Origin: Gamarada debralockiae
Taxonomy: Eukaryota; Ascomycota; Leotiomycetes; Helotiales; Hyphodiscaceae
Reading direction: 5' to 3'
NCBI GenBank assembly: GCA_002803225.1
Contig: NXFV01001813.1
Location: forward strand, 1-64,000
Length of the DNA stretch: 64,000 nt
The translations under genes and the position numbers were made by a program. The notes under the pieces are model-generated. The model was given only the letters and a program-made list of their open reading frames with translations, was not told where the DNA came from and ran no database searches. This document shows, piece after piece, positions 44,317 to 55,307 of this stretch (positions are counted from its first letter, which is position 1; each line of letters opens with the position of its first letter).

Positions 44317-46144
44317 GGCTGCTGATTACGACTGGACGTCAATAAAAAGTGAGGTGGTGCGGGATATGGCGGTGTGAAGAGTTCTCGCGATGATGCCGAG
44401 AACTTGGACGAGAGTTTAAGAGGTCACGAAAAGAGATTCGTGGTCGATAAGAGAAACGCTGAAATGTATTGAAGGATTTGAAGTTGAGAAGGCGAGGTTG
44501 AAAGGAAGTCAAGTTGACGGACGATGTCACTAAAGTTCGTTCTGTGTGGGTTGCGACTGCGGTGAGGCGAAGCGACCAGGATGGTAAGGACCTTGCCGCT
44601 TTAGGTAGGAGTTGAGGTGGGGATTAAGACGGTCAACGAATTGAATCTCCAAAACAGGTTCTCGGTCACTGGAATAGGTGAACGATTTAGAGGTTGATGC
44701 TCGAATTATATTCCCTCCGAAAAGCTCCACGATTGCAAAGAAGTAGAGTTTTTCTCCCAAAGCCCTGGTATCAAAGTCCTCGTCTCTATGTTCTACTTGT
44801 ATCTGGTTCAGGGTAGATTGTTAAAGTACATTTTATTTGAGCCTTTTCAATACAATATTTTAACCAAATTCCTGTGGCATTTAGGTCGCCCACCCCGCGA
44901 TCGAACTCGAGGATACCAATGACATTACCAAGCAGCACTCCCAGGCTTTCCATATCCTCAAATTTACGGTATTCCAGGCCTCCTCCATAGAAGGAAGACA
45001 AAGCCCACACGAAGGCTACTTACTGTACAATGGAAATCAGTGGCTGACTGGTCTTGGAGTACAAAGCAGCAAGGAGTTCTGGATCCCTAAGGAAATAAGG
45101 TGGCTATGAAAATAGCAAACATCTCACTACCAGCAACAAGTCACACCGCTCCTATCAAATCACCTCCGCTCTTATTTCGAAGCCTAAACCATTAAAATTA
45201 TTCTGTGTCCATGTCTCGCCGCCAGCCGCGCGTCAAAGAGGCATCTTCTTCCGCCTCCACACGTGCTGACATCCTCGGTGTCGATGCCAAGCAGGCTTCT
45301 CATACCGGTACCCATTATCTTTTGATGTAAAAAGATTGCGTATGCAAGGGCAGCGCACCTTTGCGATGCGAATCATTGGGGCAAGTCTGACGATTCCAAA
45401 GACCGCTCCTAAAGTTCATCCCAGCCACCTACGGAAGGCAGCGTCGGTTTCTCGGAGGGCAGGAATACGGTGACTCTGATAAGACATTGATGCAATTATT
45501 GAGGGGCAATTCTTAGTGGGGTAAATGGTATGAAATCATTCGAGGCACCAATAAAGCATGAATGATATCCTGCATGAAAATGCATATTGAATGCAATCAC
45601 CTGCGATGTTCAATTAACCTTTCGGAAGCAGGGGCCCTAAAGAAGACGAGGAGAACCATGGTTGGAGAACAGAGCTTATCACGTGATGATTGGATTATGC
45701 TCAGGCATACGAGGGTTGGCCAGCACTCGACTCTTGGAGTAGAGCTCTTTAAGGTGCATCATGGTGCTAACAATACCTATTGATCCACAGCTGCACAGTT
45801 CTGAGGATATCAAATAATGAAGGCGGGAGCTGGTTAACTGGCTTGAAACCGTATCCAGGGTTTTGCCTCACATTTGTGGCACATCTCAGCCTTGCGTCAA
45901 AGAAAACTGTACTGGAAGGATCGAGAACAAACGAGAATTTGTTGTTGACAATTCCACAAAACAGATGATATATCGCGAATATCCCTTCCAAACTCATAAG
46001 ACATTTCTCCGAAAGATTCCATAACCTGTTAAAAGTCTTAAATATTCAGTCGAATCTGAAATCATCACAAAACATTCGATCAATCGCAAATACCCCACCT
46101 CAACCGCTCCAAACAACCACAACCCAAATCCCACACCCTTCAAC
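44317..46144. other. Long intergenic region between actin and FES1
   Basis: About 1.83 kb. It holds the actin promoter (right of 44317) and the FES1 promoter. A 39-codon frame from ATG 45213 (MSRRQPRVKEASSSAS) is coding-like but isolated. No TATA or repeat is claimed. Confidence 0.35.
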
Positions 46145-46786
46145 ATGGACCCAGGGCTCAATGAACTCCTAAAATGGAGTATCGAAAACTCCACCACAAC
46201 CGCCAACGACCCCGAAGCCGCACCCCCTTCAAGCCGCGGTATCAATCCCGACGCCCTCTCCTCCCTCTTCGGCGGCCCCAGCGACGCCGACCTAATGAAA
46301 CTCTCCATGTCCGCAATCCTCTCCACCGACCCCGAAGTAACCCTCGATGACAAGCTCACTGCCTTCGACAATTTCGAACAATTAATCGAGAACCTCGACA
46401 ACGCGAACAATCTCGGTCCCTTGGCGCTCTGGACGCCCTTACTCGGCTTATTAAGTCATGAGGAGAAAGAGATTAGGAGGATGGCGGCGTGGTGTGTGGG
46501 TACTGCGGTGCAGAATAATGAGTCGAGTCAGGAGAGGCTGTTGGCTATGAATGGGATTCCGCCTTTGGTAAAGCTGGCGACGGGCGAAGGGGAAGGGGAA
46601 GGGGTGAGGAGGAAAGCGGTATATGCGCTCAGTTCGGCGTGCAGGAATTATCAGCCTGCGATGGATGTGCTGACAGGGGAGTTGGGGAAGTTGGGGAGGA
46701 GTGGGGAGAAGGTCGATGCTAGTAATATGGATGCTTGTGATGTTTTGATTGGGGGGCTTAGGGAGGAGGCTTCGAAAGCTGCGTGA
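46145..46786 (+). CDS. FES1: Hsp70 nucleotide exchange factor Fes1
   Basis: Single exon, 213 aa, ATG at 46145 set by the conserved start MDPGLNELLKWSIENS. The protein is a stack of armadillo-like helices (DNFEQLIENLDNANNLGPL, EEKEIRRMAAWCVGTAVQNN, GIPPLVKLATGE, VRRKAVYALSSACRNY). Fes1/HspBP1 binds the Hsp70 nucleotide-binding domain, drives ADP release and helps hand misfolded proteins to ubiquitination. Length and domain order fit fungal Fes1. A change to T-rich/A-poor codons after position 46440 is only a local composition shift, and the frame stays open. Confidence 0.93.
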   Translation: MDPGLNELLKWSIENSTTTANDPEAAPPSSRGINPDALSSLFGGPSDADLMKLSMSAILSTDPEVTLDDKLTAFDNFEQLIENLDNANNLGPLALWTPLLGLLSHEEKEIRRMAAWCVGTAVQNNESSQERLLAMNGIPPLVKLATGEGEGEGVRRKAVYALSSACRNYQPAMDVLTGELGKLGRSGEKVDASNMDACDVLIGGLREEASKAA

Positions 46787-47409
46787 GGAGGACACAGGAC
46801 AAATTGCATTGGGTGGTGTACGGGCGTTTGGGATGGACAGAGTTTCGTGAGACAAAATAATAGAAACTAAGAGGACTCAGCCAGGGCTTTCTGATGCCCT
46901 ACAATATCCAGATATGACTAGAGTTCTCGAATACAAACACTGTGTATGGCAGGCACATTATTGCGCTTTGGGCGCAACACTCTTTTAGGGTGGAGAGCTA
47001 GCTTCTTGTTCTGCACGTACGTAGGTAGTTATACGTCTCCTTTAAAGGTTTTTATTTGGCTTCAATTATTCAACGGTTAATCTACATGGAGTACTGCAAA
47101 TTCCGAATACTGATCAAGTATGCACCTACACGCAGCAGGTGTCTGCGGAGCTCAGCCTCAGCCTCGCGACATCCCAACCTCAATCCCCAAATTTTCTCAA
47201 CGCGTCCAACAGCCGTACGAATTACAAGACGTCAAGCCTTCTGTCCAGTACAGCGATCAAAACCGTCCGCTTCGGATATCCGCCGTCCCTGATGTCCGTC
47301 TTTTGGATCGCTGAACAAGAACGAGCGATCACGCTTTGGCATCTACAGGGGACGGTCTTCAACATTGGAATCGCTCAAACGGATTGATGGATTGATATCC
47401 TATGCGACA
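46787..47409. other. Intergenic region before the STAND-N gene
   Basis: About 620 bp; no gene or repeat is supported. It contains the promoter for the gene at 47410. Confidence 0.3.
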
Positions 47410-48708
47410 ATGTCATTTGGATACTCCGCTGGGGACTTTATCGCGATCGGACAGTTGACCTGGACAGTCTACCGCTCCTGCAAGAGCGCACCATGCGAAT
47501 TCCAGGAGCTCTCGCGCGAGCTGAGCTCCTTGCACACGATTCTGCATGAACTCGAGGATGAAGCCCAAACGCCGACCTCTCTGCTAAACCGGCGAGGAGC
47601 GAACAGGAAACCGGAATTAGAGCGGCTGTTGGAGAATTTGGAAGGTGTATTGAAACAGATCGAAGATATCGTAAAACGTTACCACAGCCTTGGGCGAGAT
47701 CAGAAGAGAACTTGGGATAGGGTCAAGTTTGCTTCGGAAAACTTGACTGAACTTCGATCGAAATTGATGGTCCATACAAACGCGATAAATATATTCATCT
47801 CGAGCCTGTCTGCTGGATCGTTGGCTAGGATTGAGGGGATATTAGATGAGCTAGTCAGAGATATCAAAGCCGGGAAGAAAGAACCGTCCGTTATATCATC
47901 TACGACGATTGAGGAAAACGATGAGCTTGCCTGGGGAGAGCTGGAGAGGGAACTTGTCGGTGACGGGATTACGAGACAGGATGTGGAGAGGCACAAGGAG
48001 GACATCAGGGAGTACTTGAAGAAGTTGATACAGGAAAACATGATGGGCGTCGGAGCTGGTTCTAGGGTTTCTTTGGATGCCGAATTTGACGACCTCCAGC
48101 TCTCGCCACGGCCCTCTACCGACTCAACGCTTCTAGAGTCTCTCAATTCGAACCGAAGCTGGAACCTGGGAGTTTGGAGTAATGATATTCCGTTCCAACC
48201 GGGTGAAAACAATCTCGAGATGATGGTGCAACAACCCGAGGCTGGCGTACTAGGAAGCGACAATCCAAAAGAGAGCGGAATCTCCAGTGAGGAATTGCAA
48301 GAATCACAGCCTATTGAAGAACGAGTTACGAGGGTGGATAGCGAAGAATCTATGGACGTCCTAAGGGAGCCTCAATGGCCCAGAATCTTGCAGAAGGAAA
48401 GCCGCTTCAGCCCCAAGTCTGCATCTCTGAGGGGCTTGTTTAATATCTCTACCACATCGAGCCAACCAGTTCATCGCATTCGTGCAGAGATAATAAGAGT
48501 TCTCAAGCTGCTGCGGGTACATCACCTTGAGATTCAAGGTGGATTTCTCTGTAGTGTATGGTACAAAACACATTGGGTCCAGTTTCATATGTTTGTAGTC
48601 AAGGTACCTCTCTTGTCGTTACATGGCGTCCGGTTTAAGTGGTTTAAGGGAGACACTGAGTGGTATAAGAGAGTGGCGCAGGGGATCTTGATGCATTTGC
48701 GGATCTGA
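47410..48708 (+). CDS. Fungal STAND N-terminal-domain protein without NTPase
   Basis: Single exon, 432 aa. ATG 47410 (MSFGYSAGDFIAIGQLTW) is preferred because this is the usual start of the fungal NLR N-terminal domain. The frame extends upstream to 47365 only from a TTG. Residues 1-160 are the helical domain (CEFQELSRELSSLHTILHEL, then LERLLENLEGVLKQIEDIV). Instead of a NACHT or NB-ARC NTPase, an acidic linker follows. A compact C-terminal module of about 80 residues (HRIRAEIIRVLKLLRVHHLE, then LLSLHGVRFKWFKGD and a basic end) resembles the C-terminal module I recall in some fungal proteins. It may be a decoy or adaptor for NLR signalling; function is inference. Confidence 0.7.
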   Translation: MSFGYSAGDFIAIGQLTWTVYRSCKSAPCEFQELSRELSSLHTILHELEDEAQTPTSLLNRRGANRKPELERLLENLEGVLKQIEDIVKRYHSLGRDQKRTWDRVKFASENLTELRSKLMVHTNAINIFISSLSAGSLARIEGILDELVRDIKAGKKEPSVISSTTIEENDELAWGELERELVGDGITRQDVERHKEDIREYLKKLIQENMMGVGAGSRVSLDAEFDDLQLSPRPSTDSTLLESLNSNRSWNLGVWSNDIPFQPGENNLEMMVQQPEAGVLGSDNPKESGISSEELQESQPIEERVTRVDSEESMDVLREPQWPRILQKESRFSPKSASLRGLFNISTTSSQPVHRIRAEIIRVLKLLRVHHLEIQGGFLCSVWYKTHWVQFHMFVVKVPLLSLHGVRFKWFKGDTEWYKRVAQGILMHLRI

Positions 48709-49240
48709 GGCGGTATGTAGAGAATGCTTGGAGCGCGGTTATGAACAAGCACAAACTGCTCTACATGACTGCTTGCAGTTAATCTCTCAGAAATAATGAA
48801 AGATTACTTGTCCTTTAGCAGAGTTGCAATACTTCCCAGTTTTTGATCGGGGTTTGCAGAACAAGAAACCGTCTACCTCGAAGCTTGATGGCCCAAAATA
48901 TCAGCTTTGACAAGCATCCAGAGGCAGAAAGGAGACAGTAATTGGATTTCCTATAATACTACTACCAGTATGCAACCTTGTTCCGCCATAGAGTTCTTCC
49001 CCAAAGCTTTTATACTCAGCACTTTACGTACATTAGGCAAGGCTATGACGTGTCAACTTGGCCAGTTCCTATACAAAATAATACTAGACGAAATTGTTTC
49101 CCACAATCTCAAAGAATTCACTCAGTAGTATACTCGGCATTAATGATCAATTTATCTCTAAGTATAATTGAGTAACAAGACGATAACGATAGTGACTGGT
49201 GCAGTACTTCTCCTTCCCTCTGTATCACCTCCTTCCACCT
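48709..49240. other. Intergenic stretch before the decayed SDR
   Basis: About 530 bp with no recognisable gene. Confidence 0.25.
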
Positions 49241-50221
49241 CACTAATCCGGCCCAGAATCGAGGCATAGGCTGCCGATCCCTAGTATCCTCTCTTGAGTA
49301 CCAACTAATGATGCCTTATGCTTGCTCCCGTCAAGGAATTGATCTTGGCCTTGCCCCTTCCAACACCACTACCAAAGTGCAGTATCCAAAGTTAGACTTC
49401 TCATCACAAGCACGCATATCAACACTGTGGGAGAAGTGACGCTAGAATTAATAGGGTTGCAAATAAACTGAAATGAACAAGGGAAAGTGGCGCACATCAA
49501 CAACGCAGCGACGGTCCCACTTCGATCATAATGCTGAGAATGTAAAATAGTGATGGACGTGAATTATAAGGAGACTTTGAGGGTGCGTAGCCCCTTTCAG
49601 ATCTATACTCTTCGCCTTGGGTGAAGTAGCATTCAAATACGAAAGGGGATCTTAGTGACACTTGTAGCCAACCAGATGTGCAAAGCATTCATTCCCCTTC
49701 TCGGCAAAAGTGGAGGGATCGTGAACATCAGTTCCGAAGCTCGACACTCGCTCTCCACAGCCCCTTAATCCAAGTTCGATTCTGAGATCCCAAATTAAAC
49801 CTCTCTTCACTTGAAGAACTGGCTGTGCTATACGAGGTATGTCCTATCCATCTCTTCCTCATCCCAATCGAAAGTACCTCTAATCATGGGAATTGGAAAG
49901 AACGCTGTAGCGAAGGATGCGGAAGGGGAACAAGGGCTTGGTGAGAGGAGAAAGAGGTATTATGTGAGTAAAGTAAATCATGTGTCAACACTCTCACTGC
50001 CATACTTTCGAGAGAATGAGGGCTTGGTGATAAGTGCCTGCTGTCCGGGCTGGGTGGATACGGACATGGGAAGCATGGTGAGCAAACCGCCAAAGACTCC
50101 TGAGGACGGGGCGAGGATTCCGATTAGATTGGCGTATGGGGATGTAGGAGGCGTGAGTGGAAGATATTGGGCAAACGAAAGCAACTCCAGTACTGGTGAT
50201 GGAAAAGTTCAGGATTGGTAG
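49241..50221 (+). pseudogene. Decayed short-chain dehydrogenase (carbonyl reductase-like)
   Basis: Blocks of one SDR occur in order in several frames. The nucleotide-binding start reads NRGIGCRSLVSSLEYQL (49257), then SRQGIDLGLAP and VQYPKLDFSSQARISTLWEK. HINNAATVPL follows in place of the usual NNAG, then MDVNYKETLRV and TLVANQMCKAFIPLL. GGIVNISSEARHSLSTAP is followed by two stops. YYVSK (the YxxxK active site), then GLVISACCPGWVDTDMGSMV and GGVSGRYWANES follow to the stop at 50221. The match to monomeric carbonyl-reductase-like SDRs is clear, but at least four stops lie between blocks and only some can be explained by an intron (about 49590-49660). Lipophilic aldehydes and ketones are the usual substrates. 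Confidence 0.75.
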
Positions 50222-50320
50222 AGAAGAAGGGAATGGGTTGTACATTTTGTGATAGTACAAACTGATTGGTAGTATACATTGATGTACAGCTCTTGCCTCA
50301 ACTCCTATTTTCATGCAATT

Positions 50321-51531
50321 CTAGTCTACAAGCTTTCCGTAGAACGGAATCCCCAGGGCGCTGAGGAGGAGTCGGGCGTGTCGGTCGGAGGTTGCGGAGG
50401 TTTGGATTGTGACGTGGAATCCGGGAATCATCTTGGGAGGGTACATCTAAAGGGTGTTAGCTGAAGTAAATGGCATACGGGTAGGGGGACTTACATCGTA
50501 GTTGACTTCCACTTCAGGGAACAAAATAGCACCCTCTCTGTTGAATCCAAAACTGATATTTCCAGCTCCATCACCAGTTGTACCTTTAATACCAGGCCAG
50601 TCCTTGATTCTCGGCATAACGAGATTGATACACTTATCCACAAAGTCGTAGGCCTGGTTCCCTCGCATCGTACAGGTCAGAGAGACTGGCGTCGATTCTC
50701 GAATGCCAAACTGCGCCACGCTATGCCTTGCCTTGTGAACTACCGGTCTCACCCCAGTAACAGCCTGAAGCATAATTCCAGCCACATGAAGATGTGCCGA
50801 ATCATCAATAGCACCCTTTACCATACTGTGCACCACTACCGCCTCGATTTTCGGGATATTCCTCCAGTTGATATCCTTCTCTATCACACGCAACACCTCT
50901 CCTGGGCCTCGAGGGCCACGCTTTGGTCTACCTTTATGATATGGTGATGAATCGTCCCATGTTCGTAATCGGTCAGACTTCTGGGTCTTTTGGGTTCCTG
51001 GAGGCGTGTGGACGTAGGTCATGGTCATGAGATCAGGGGCTATTGTGGATTGGTAGGTTTGTTCGAGACGGGTGTGGGAGAATGGGCCGGGAACGAAGAG
51101 TCGGGAGGAAGGATCGGATGGTGGAGGAGGTTGATGAGGATGCAGAGGACCTCTGTAGTATCTTGGAGGACGATATTGGTATCTGGAGAATTATGTGAGC
51201 ACTGTCTAAAGCATCCCCGTTGGATATTGTGTAAAGTATTCTGGGTCCGATTGACAACATACCGAGATGGTGGTAGCTCTCTCCTTCTTCCCTGCGCTCT
51301 CTTTACAGGATCGTATGCCTTGATCTTCTCTGTGGGAATCTGGGCGGGAGAGAACGATGAATTCGATTCGAGTTCCTGCAGATCCTCTGATGCCTCTTGT
51401 ATCAGTGCAGCTTCGGTGGAAGCTTCCCCAGAGGCATATCGGCGACAATTGCGGGTTATTGTGGTCGCAGATGGTCGTACATCTCTTATTGAGAGACGAT
51501 AGAACGTCGAAGATAGTTCGCGCAATGCCAT
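50321..51531 (-). CDS. MRPL7: Mitochondrial large-subunit ribosomal protein uL5m
   Basis: Three exons: 51263-51531, 50495-51182 and 50321-50446, giving 360 aa. Introns are 80 and 48 nt; the last exon starts exactly at MYPPKMIPGF. The N-terminus (MALRELSSTFYRLSIRDV) looks like a mitochondrial presequence. The bacterial L5 fold is in the middle and C-terminal parts: NIPKIEAVVVHSMVKGAIDD, LHVAGIMLQAVTGVRPVVHK, REST and CTMRGNQAYDFVDKCINLVM, then GNISFGFNREGAILFPEVEV. uL5 binds 5S-rRNA-type contacts in bacteria and the central protuberance in mitochondrial ribosomes. It diverges from the USP gene across about 480 bp. Confidence 0.92.
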
Positions 51532-52007
51532 GTCGTTGGCTTTCGACACTGTTTTGTGCCCCAAATTTCTTTCGATGTTCCTATTGCGAGGCATCAAATA
51601 ATAAGGCACCAAAATCAACTAGTGCTCGTCATTGGCTAGCCGTCCACTTTAGCCTGGCGGAAGAGACAGGGGTCCACTCCGGGCCCTTGTGGAAGAAGCT
51701 CCTGCACAACGACAACCACAAACCCCCCCCCCCCCCACCAAGGCACCGACTTTGCCACATACATGATCAAGAGACGCATGCGCAACTGCTACGCAACACC
51801 ACATCACGGGAATACTGGAAAGCAATGGGTGTTGTTAGACATTCTAGGCAACGTTGAGAAGTGCTTGGAGAGCTTCGGCGACCCCACCAAGGCTTCAACA
51901 ACTAGGGGACGGGAGGCAGAGTAAACAACACACTACACGAAACAACCCAAGCTTACGATTATATCACTCCAGTCTCGAAGTTTCATCTGCGCATAGCTCG
52001 AAGAAAC
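51532..52007. promoter_or_regulatory. Divergent intergenic region between MRPL7 and the USP gene
   Basis: 476 bp that must serve both genes. A run of 14 C at 51723-51736 is the main visible feature. No operator is named. Confidence 0.45.
51723..51736. repeat. C14 homopolymer run
   Basis: Fourteen C in the divergent promoter region. The length is likely to vary or be misread. Confidence 0.9.
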
Positions 52008-54863
52008 ATGAATCGCCTTCTCAGCCGGAGGGAGAAAGATGGGCATTCTCACAGACGGCAGAAGTCCCAGGACAAATCCTCCCACCACTCCGACAAAAAG
52101 GAGCCCGATAAAAAGGTAACGTTCCCAGATACCTCTTTCCCTCCTGCGCTTCACTTATACTGGCAACGAAGTCTGTTTTTAATCATTCTATTTCCTCACT
52201 CTCCGCGGCGTTTTCAAAACCTCAAGGGAAAGCCCGGCCTCGATTCAACCTTCCACGTTTTCTCCAACAGTCGCCACAAGTACTGACAGGCGGTTCGGTC
52301 TACTCTTACAGATTCGGCCTCTTTCGAGCGAGATAATATCCCTGTTCAAATACGATCCGCAGAGAAAGCTTGACAATGAGCAGGGTGCTAAGGTGCGCAA
52401 CCTGCGAGAATATCTTGAAATCTTGCTCATTGGGTACAGATACAATTGATGAGGGAGCGATTGACCAATGCCGGATATACCAACATAGGGGATCAGCAAC
52501 TTCAATATGGCCTGTTTTCCCAGCATGCCAACGGAAATATCGATAAGGCTCTGGAGCTAGTGATTCTATTCCAAGAGTCCGTGGAGGGAGTAATCAAGCC
52601 GTATAATCCTGCGGTGGAAATGAAGGGTGCTGTGAACAACAGAGGCGTTACATGCTGGTTGGACTCCCTCCTCTTCGCAATGTTCGCTCGGCTTCCCAGT
52701 TTCGAGCCTATACTATACACGATATACGACGATGAGCCGAGAAGACGCCTTTCCACACTCATCCGGTTATGGGTCAATATGTTGAGAAGTGGGATGCTCA
52801 TCAATACGGATGTGGTATGTGGCAGTCCGTTGTCACGTATGACTAGCTGACTTGAATGCCAGACCTGCTACTTGCAAGAAGCACTCGAAGAGTGTGGATG
52901 GGAAGACGGTGCAAAAATTGAACAACAAGATACTTCTGAAGCTTTCGGCTTTATCACAGAGACACTTCAACTACCGCTACTCACGCTGAAGATGGACCTA
53001 TACCACGATGGAGTTACAGATCCTAAGGATGATCATAAAAAGGTTTACGAACGCTTGCTTGAGGTCGCTATTCCTCCCAAACCTGAAGATGGGCGGACTC
53101 TGCAACTAGAAGATTGCCTAGAAAATTACTTCAATAATCGCGTGGAGGTCAAACGAATGCTGGAGCGCTCAAGCAAACTCGAGCGCTCAAATACGATCTC
53201 TTCTGTCAGATCTGCCCAATCAGAAAAAGGAGCTGCGATACATGTCGAAGTTGCAGAACTCTCTTCTCCAAACACACCTACTTCAATTCATCCTCCATCA
53301 TCCCCGCTTACGCAAACTCGTACTCGAGCTCAGAGTATCATACGCCGACGACTTATAGACGACGAACAAGGAGAATCGTCACACACCGACCCCGACAACA
53401 TGAGCAGACGCAACTCGGTCCGAAAGCAATCGCTCCGGAATGAAGTTGTCATACCCGCCTGGCAATTCTTTAATCTAATACGTCCGTTACCATTTCATTT
53501 AAAAATACCAATATTTACTACTTCTTCACCCTTTGAACGTCACGTACTAATTGGAGGCTTAGCTTGGTACACAAAAAGTACAATCCCGAATGATGCTAGT
53601 CTAGCAGCACACTTCTCTCAAGCGCGTCCTGTCTTGGGTATCTGCTTGAAAAGGTACTCGATGACAGAAAAGGGACATGCCCTCAAGAACAATACCTACA
53701 TCGACATTCCCTTGGAAATCCAGTTGCCACATTTCGTGCCGGACGAGACAATAGATGAAGAGGGGCCTTCGATGGGTAACTTCAAACTCTCGCTACAATC
53801 TGTCATCTGCCATGAAGGAAACTCCGTTCATGAAGGTCACTACTTTTCGTACATTCGTACTGCCACAGAAATTGCAGACGGAGACTCGGCTTCTGATCGG
53901 AGACTCAGCAACAGCAGCTTACCTCCCAATTACCCGGTGGACAAATGGATTAGACATAACGATCTCGCCAGCCCAAGAGTTGAATATGTGGATATAGCGA
54001 AGGCATTGAAAGAGAAGACGCCATATCTGCTGTTCTACCAAGTACAGCCTATATTCGATGACTCCCCACAAGCGGCTTCGACAACCGATCTCGCGGTCGC
54101 TCCACCAGCCTACGATTCTGGAATCGACATACAGTTCACTGAGTCCAGTCCTCAGGTAGATCGTAATCCTTTCTACGCACTTCTTCGGCAGCAGGAACAG
54201 CAGCAGAAGCTGCAACAGCAAGGATACTTCGATGGTGCGAGAGACGAAACTACGCAATCAACCACGCCTTCCATCAGACCTTCGTCGGAAATCGAGAGAC
54301 CTCGACACAGCATCAACCTACCAGAAGACAGACGAGGAAGCATCGCATTCACGGAAGCCAGCATCGGAAGCGCACATAGCATTTCAGCGCTACAAGTCAC
54401 ATCGGCACCTGTCACTCCGAACGAAGAGAGCACCGTGCAACGACTTTCTCGGGCGGCATCGCGTTTCAGGAAATCGGCCAGCAAAAGCAGACCAACGAGT
54501 GCCTCTAGCGAAAATCGCATCAGCGCAACATTCACACGACTCACAGCACGCAGTAAAGAGCAGTTGAACAAGATAGATATATCGCCTAACAAGGACTCCA
54601 TACCACCAATACCCGGCACAGATGGAGCGGCCGACCCTCGCGAGCCTGTTGCTGTGACTGTAGAGGAGGCTGCGCTCAGACCGCCAGCGGATGCAATACC
54701 TACACGGAAGACGAGCAAGAGGGGCAGAAAGCAAGAGAAGCAGGAGAAGAGCAAGGTGCCGGACAAGGAGAAAGACGATCATCACCACCATCATCATAAG
54801 AAGGGGAAGGAACCGGACAGGAATGGAAAGCAAGTCCCGGAGAGGGAGTGTATGATTATGTAG
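52008..54863 (+). CDS. Ubiquitin-specific protease with C-terminal CaaX box
   Basis: A USP-family deubiquitinase. The start ATG at 52008 gives a Lys/His/Ser-rich leader. Clear exons are one ending at 52392, then 52440-52814, then 52863-54863 (introns 52393-52439 and 52815-52862). The first intron, starting about 52116, has no acceptor in the right phase, so the N-terminal join is unresolved. The catalytic Cys lies in NNRGVTCWLDSLLFAMF (52653-52655), QQDTSEAFGFI follows, and the His box is HEGHYFSYIRT (His at 53838-53840), so the core looks active. The long disordered tail has a KKGKE region with a short His run and ends in CMIM, a CaaX motif of the farnesylation type, so it may be membrane-tethered. 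Symbol left blank because the subfamily is uncertain. Confidence 0.88.
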
Positions 54864-55307
54864 ATATGGGTATGGCGTTTCGCATTGATATGGATGAGGA
54901 ATGGGATTGGCATAGCATGATAGACTACAGACGTCATCACGGCGTTGAGTGTTGGGATGGGAGGACTTGGACATAGAGATGACATGACTATGCATAGCAG
55001 GAAGCATGCGTTTGATAAGAATACAATTATTGGATGACAATGACATTCTGTTCCTTGTTTCCTATCGTGTCCACTCTTGACAGTTCCGAAGAATGGCTCG
55101 AGTGATGTACAGGAACTCAGTCTCCTCGGCTGGGATGTTGATTGGTGCCACCGCATACCATACATACACTGGCTCCAATGTCACAGCCTTATCCATCTCA
55201 AGATCACAACATCTCTCCATTTTCATCTCATTTCAAGAAGTTCATGGACTTGTACGGCTCACACCTTGCCTCTCCCTTCCCAGAAGCAGTCAAGAAGATC
55301 ATGCATA
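54864..55307. other. Intergenic region before the STAND-N/ankyrin gene
   Basis: About 440 bp with the USP 3' UTR and the promoter of the next gene. Nothing else is supported. Confidence 0.3.

Noticed and set aside
44786..45010. Small minus-strand frame upstream of actin
   Set aside because: 74 codons without motif, in the actin promoter region.
54173..55046. Minus-strand frames opposite the USP tail
   Set aside because: Hydrophobic, Leu-rich products are the mirror of the Ser/Glu-rich tail codons; no independent gene.
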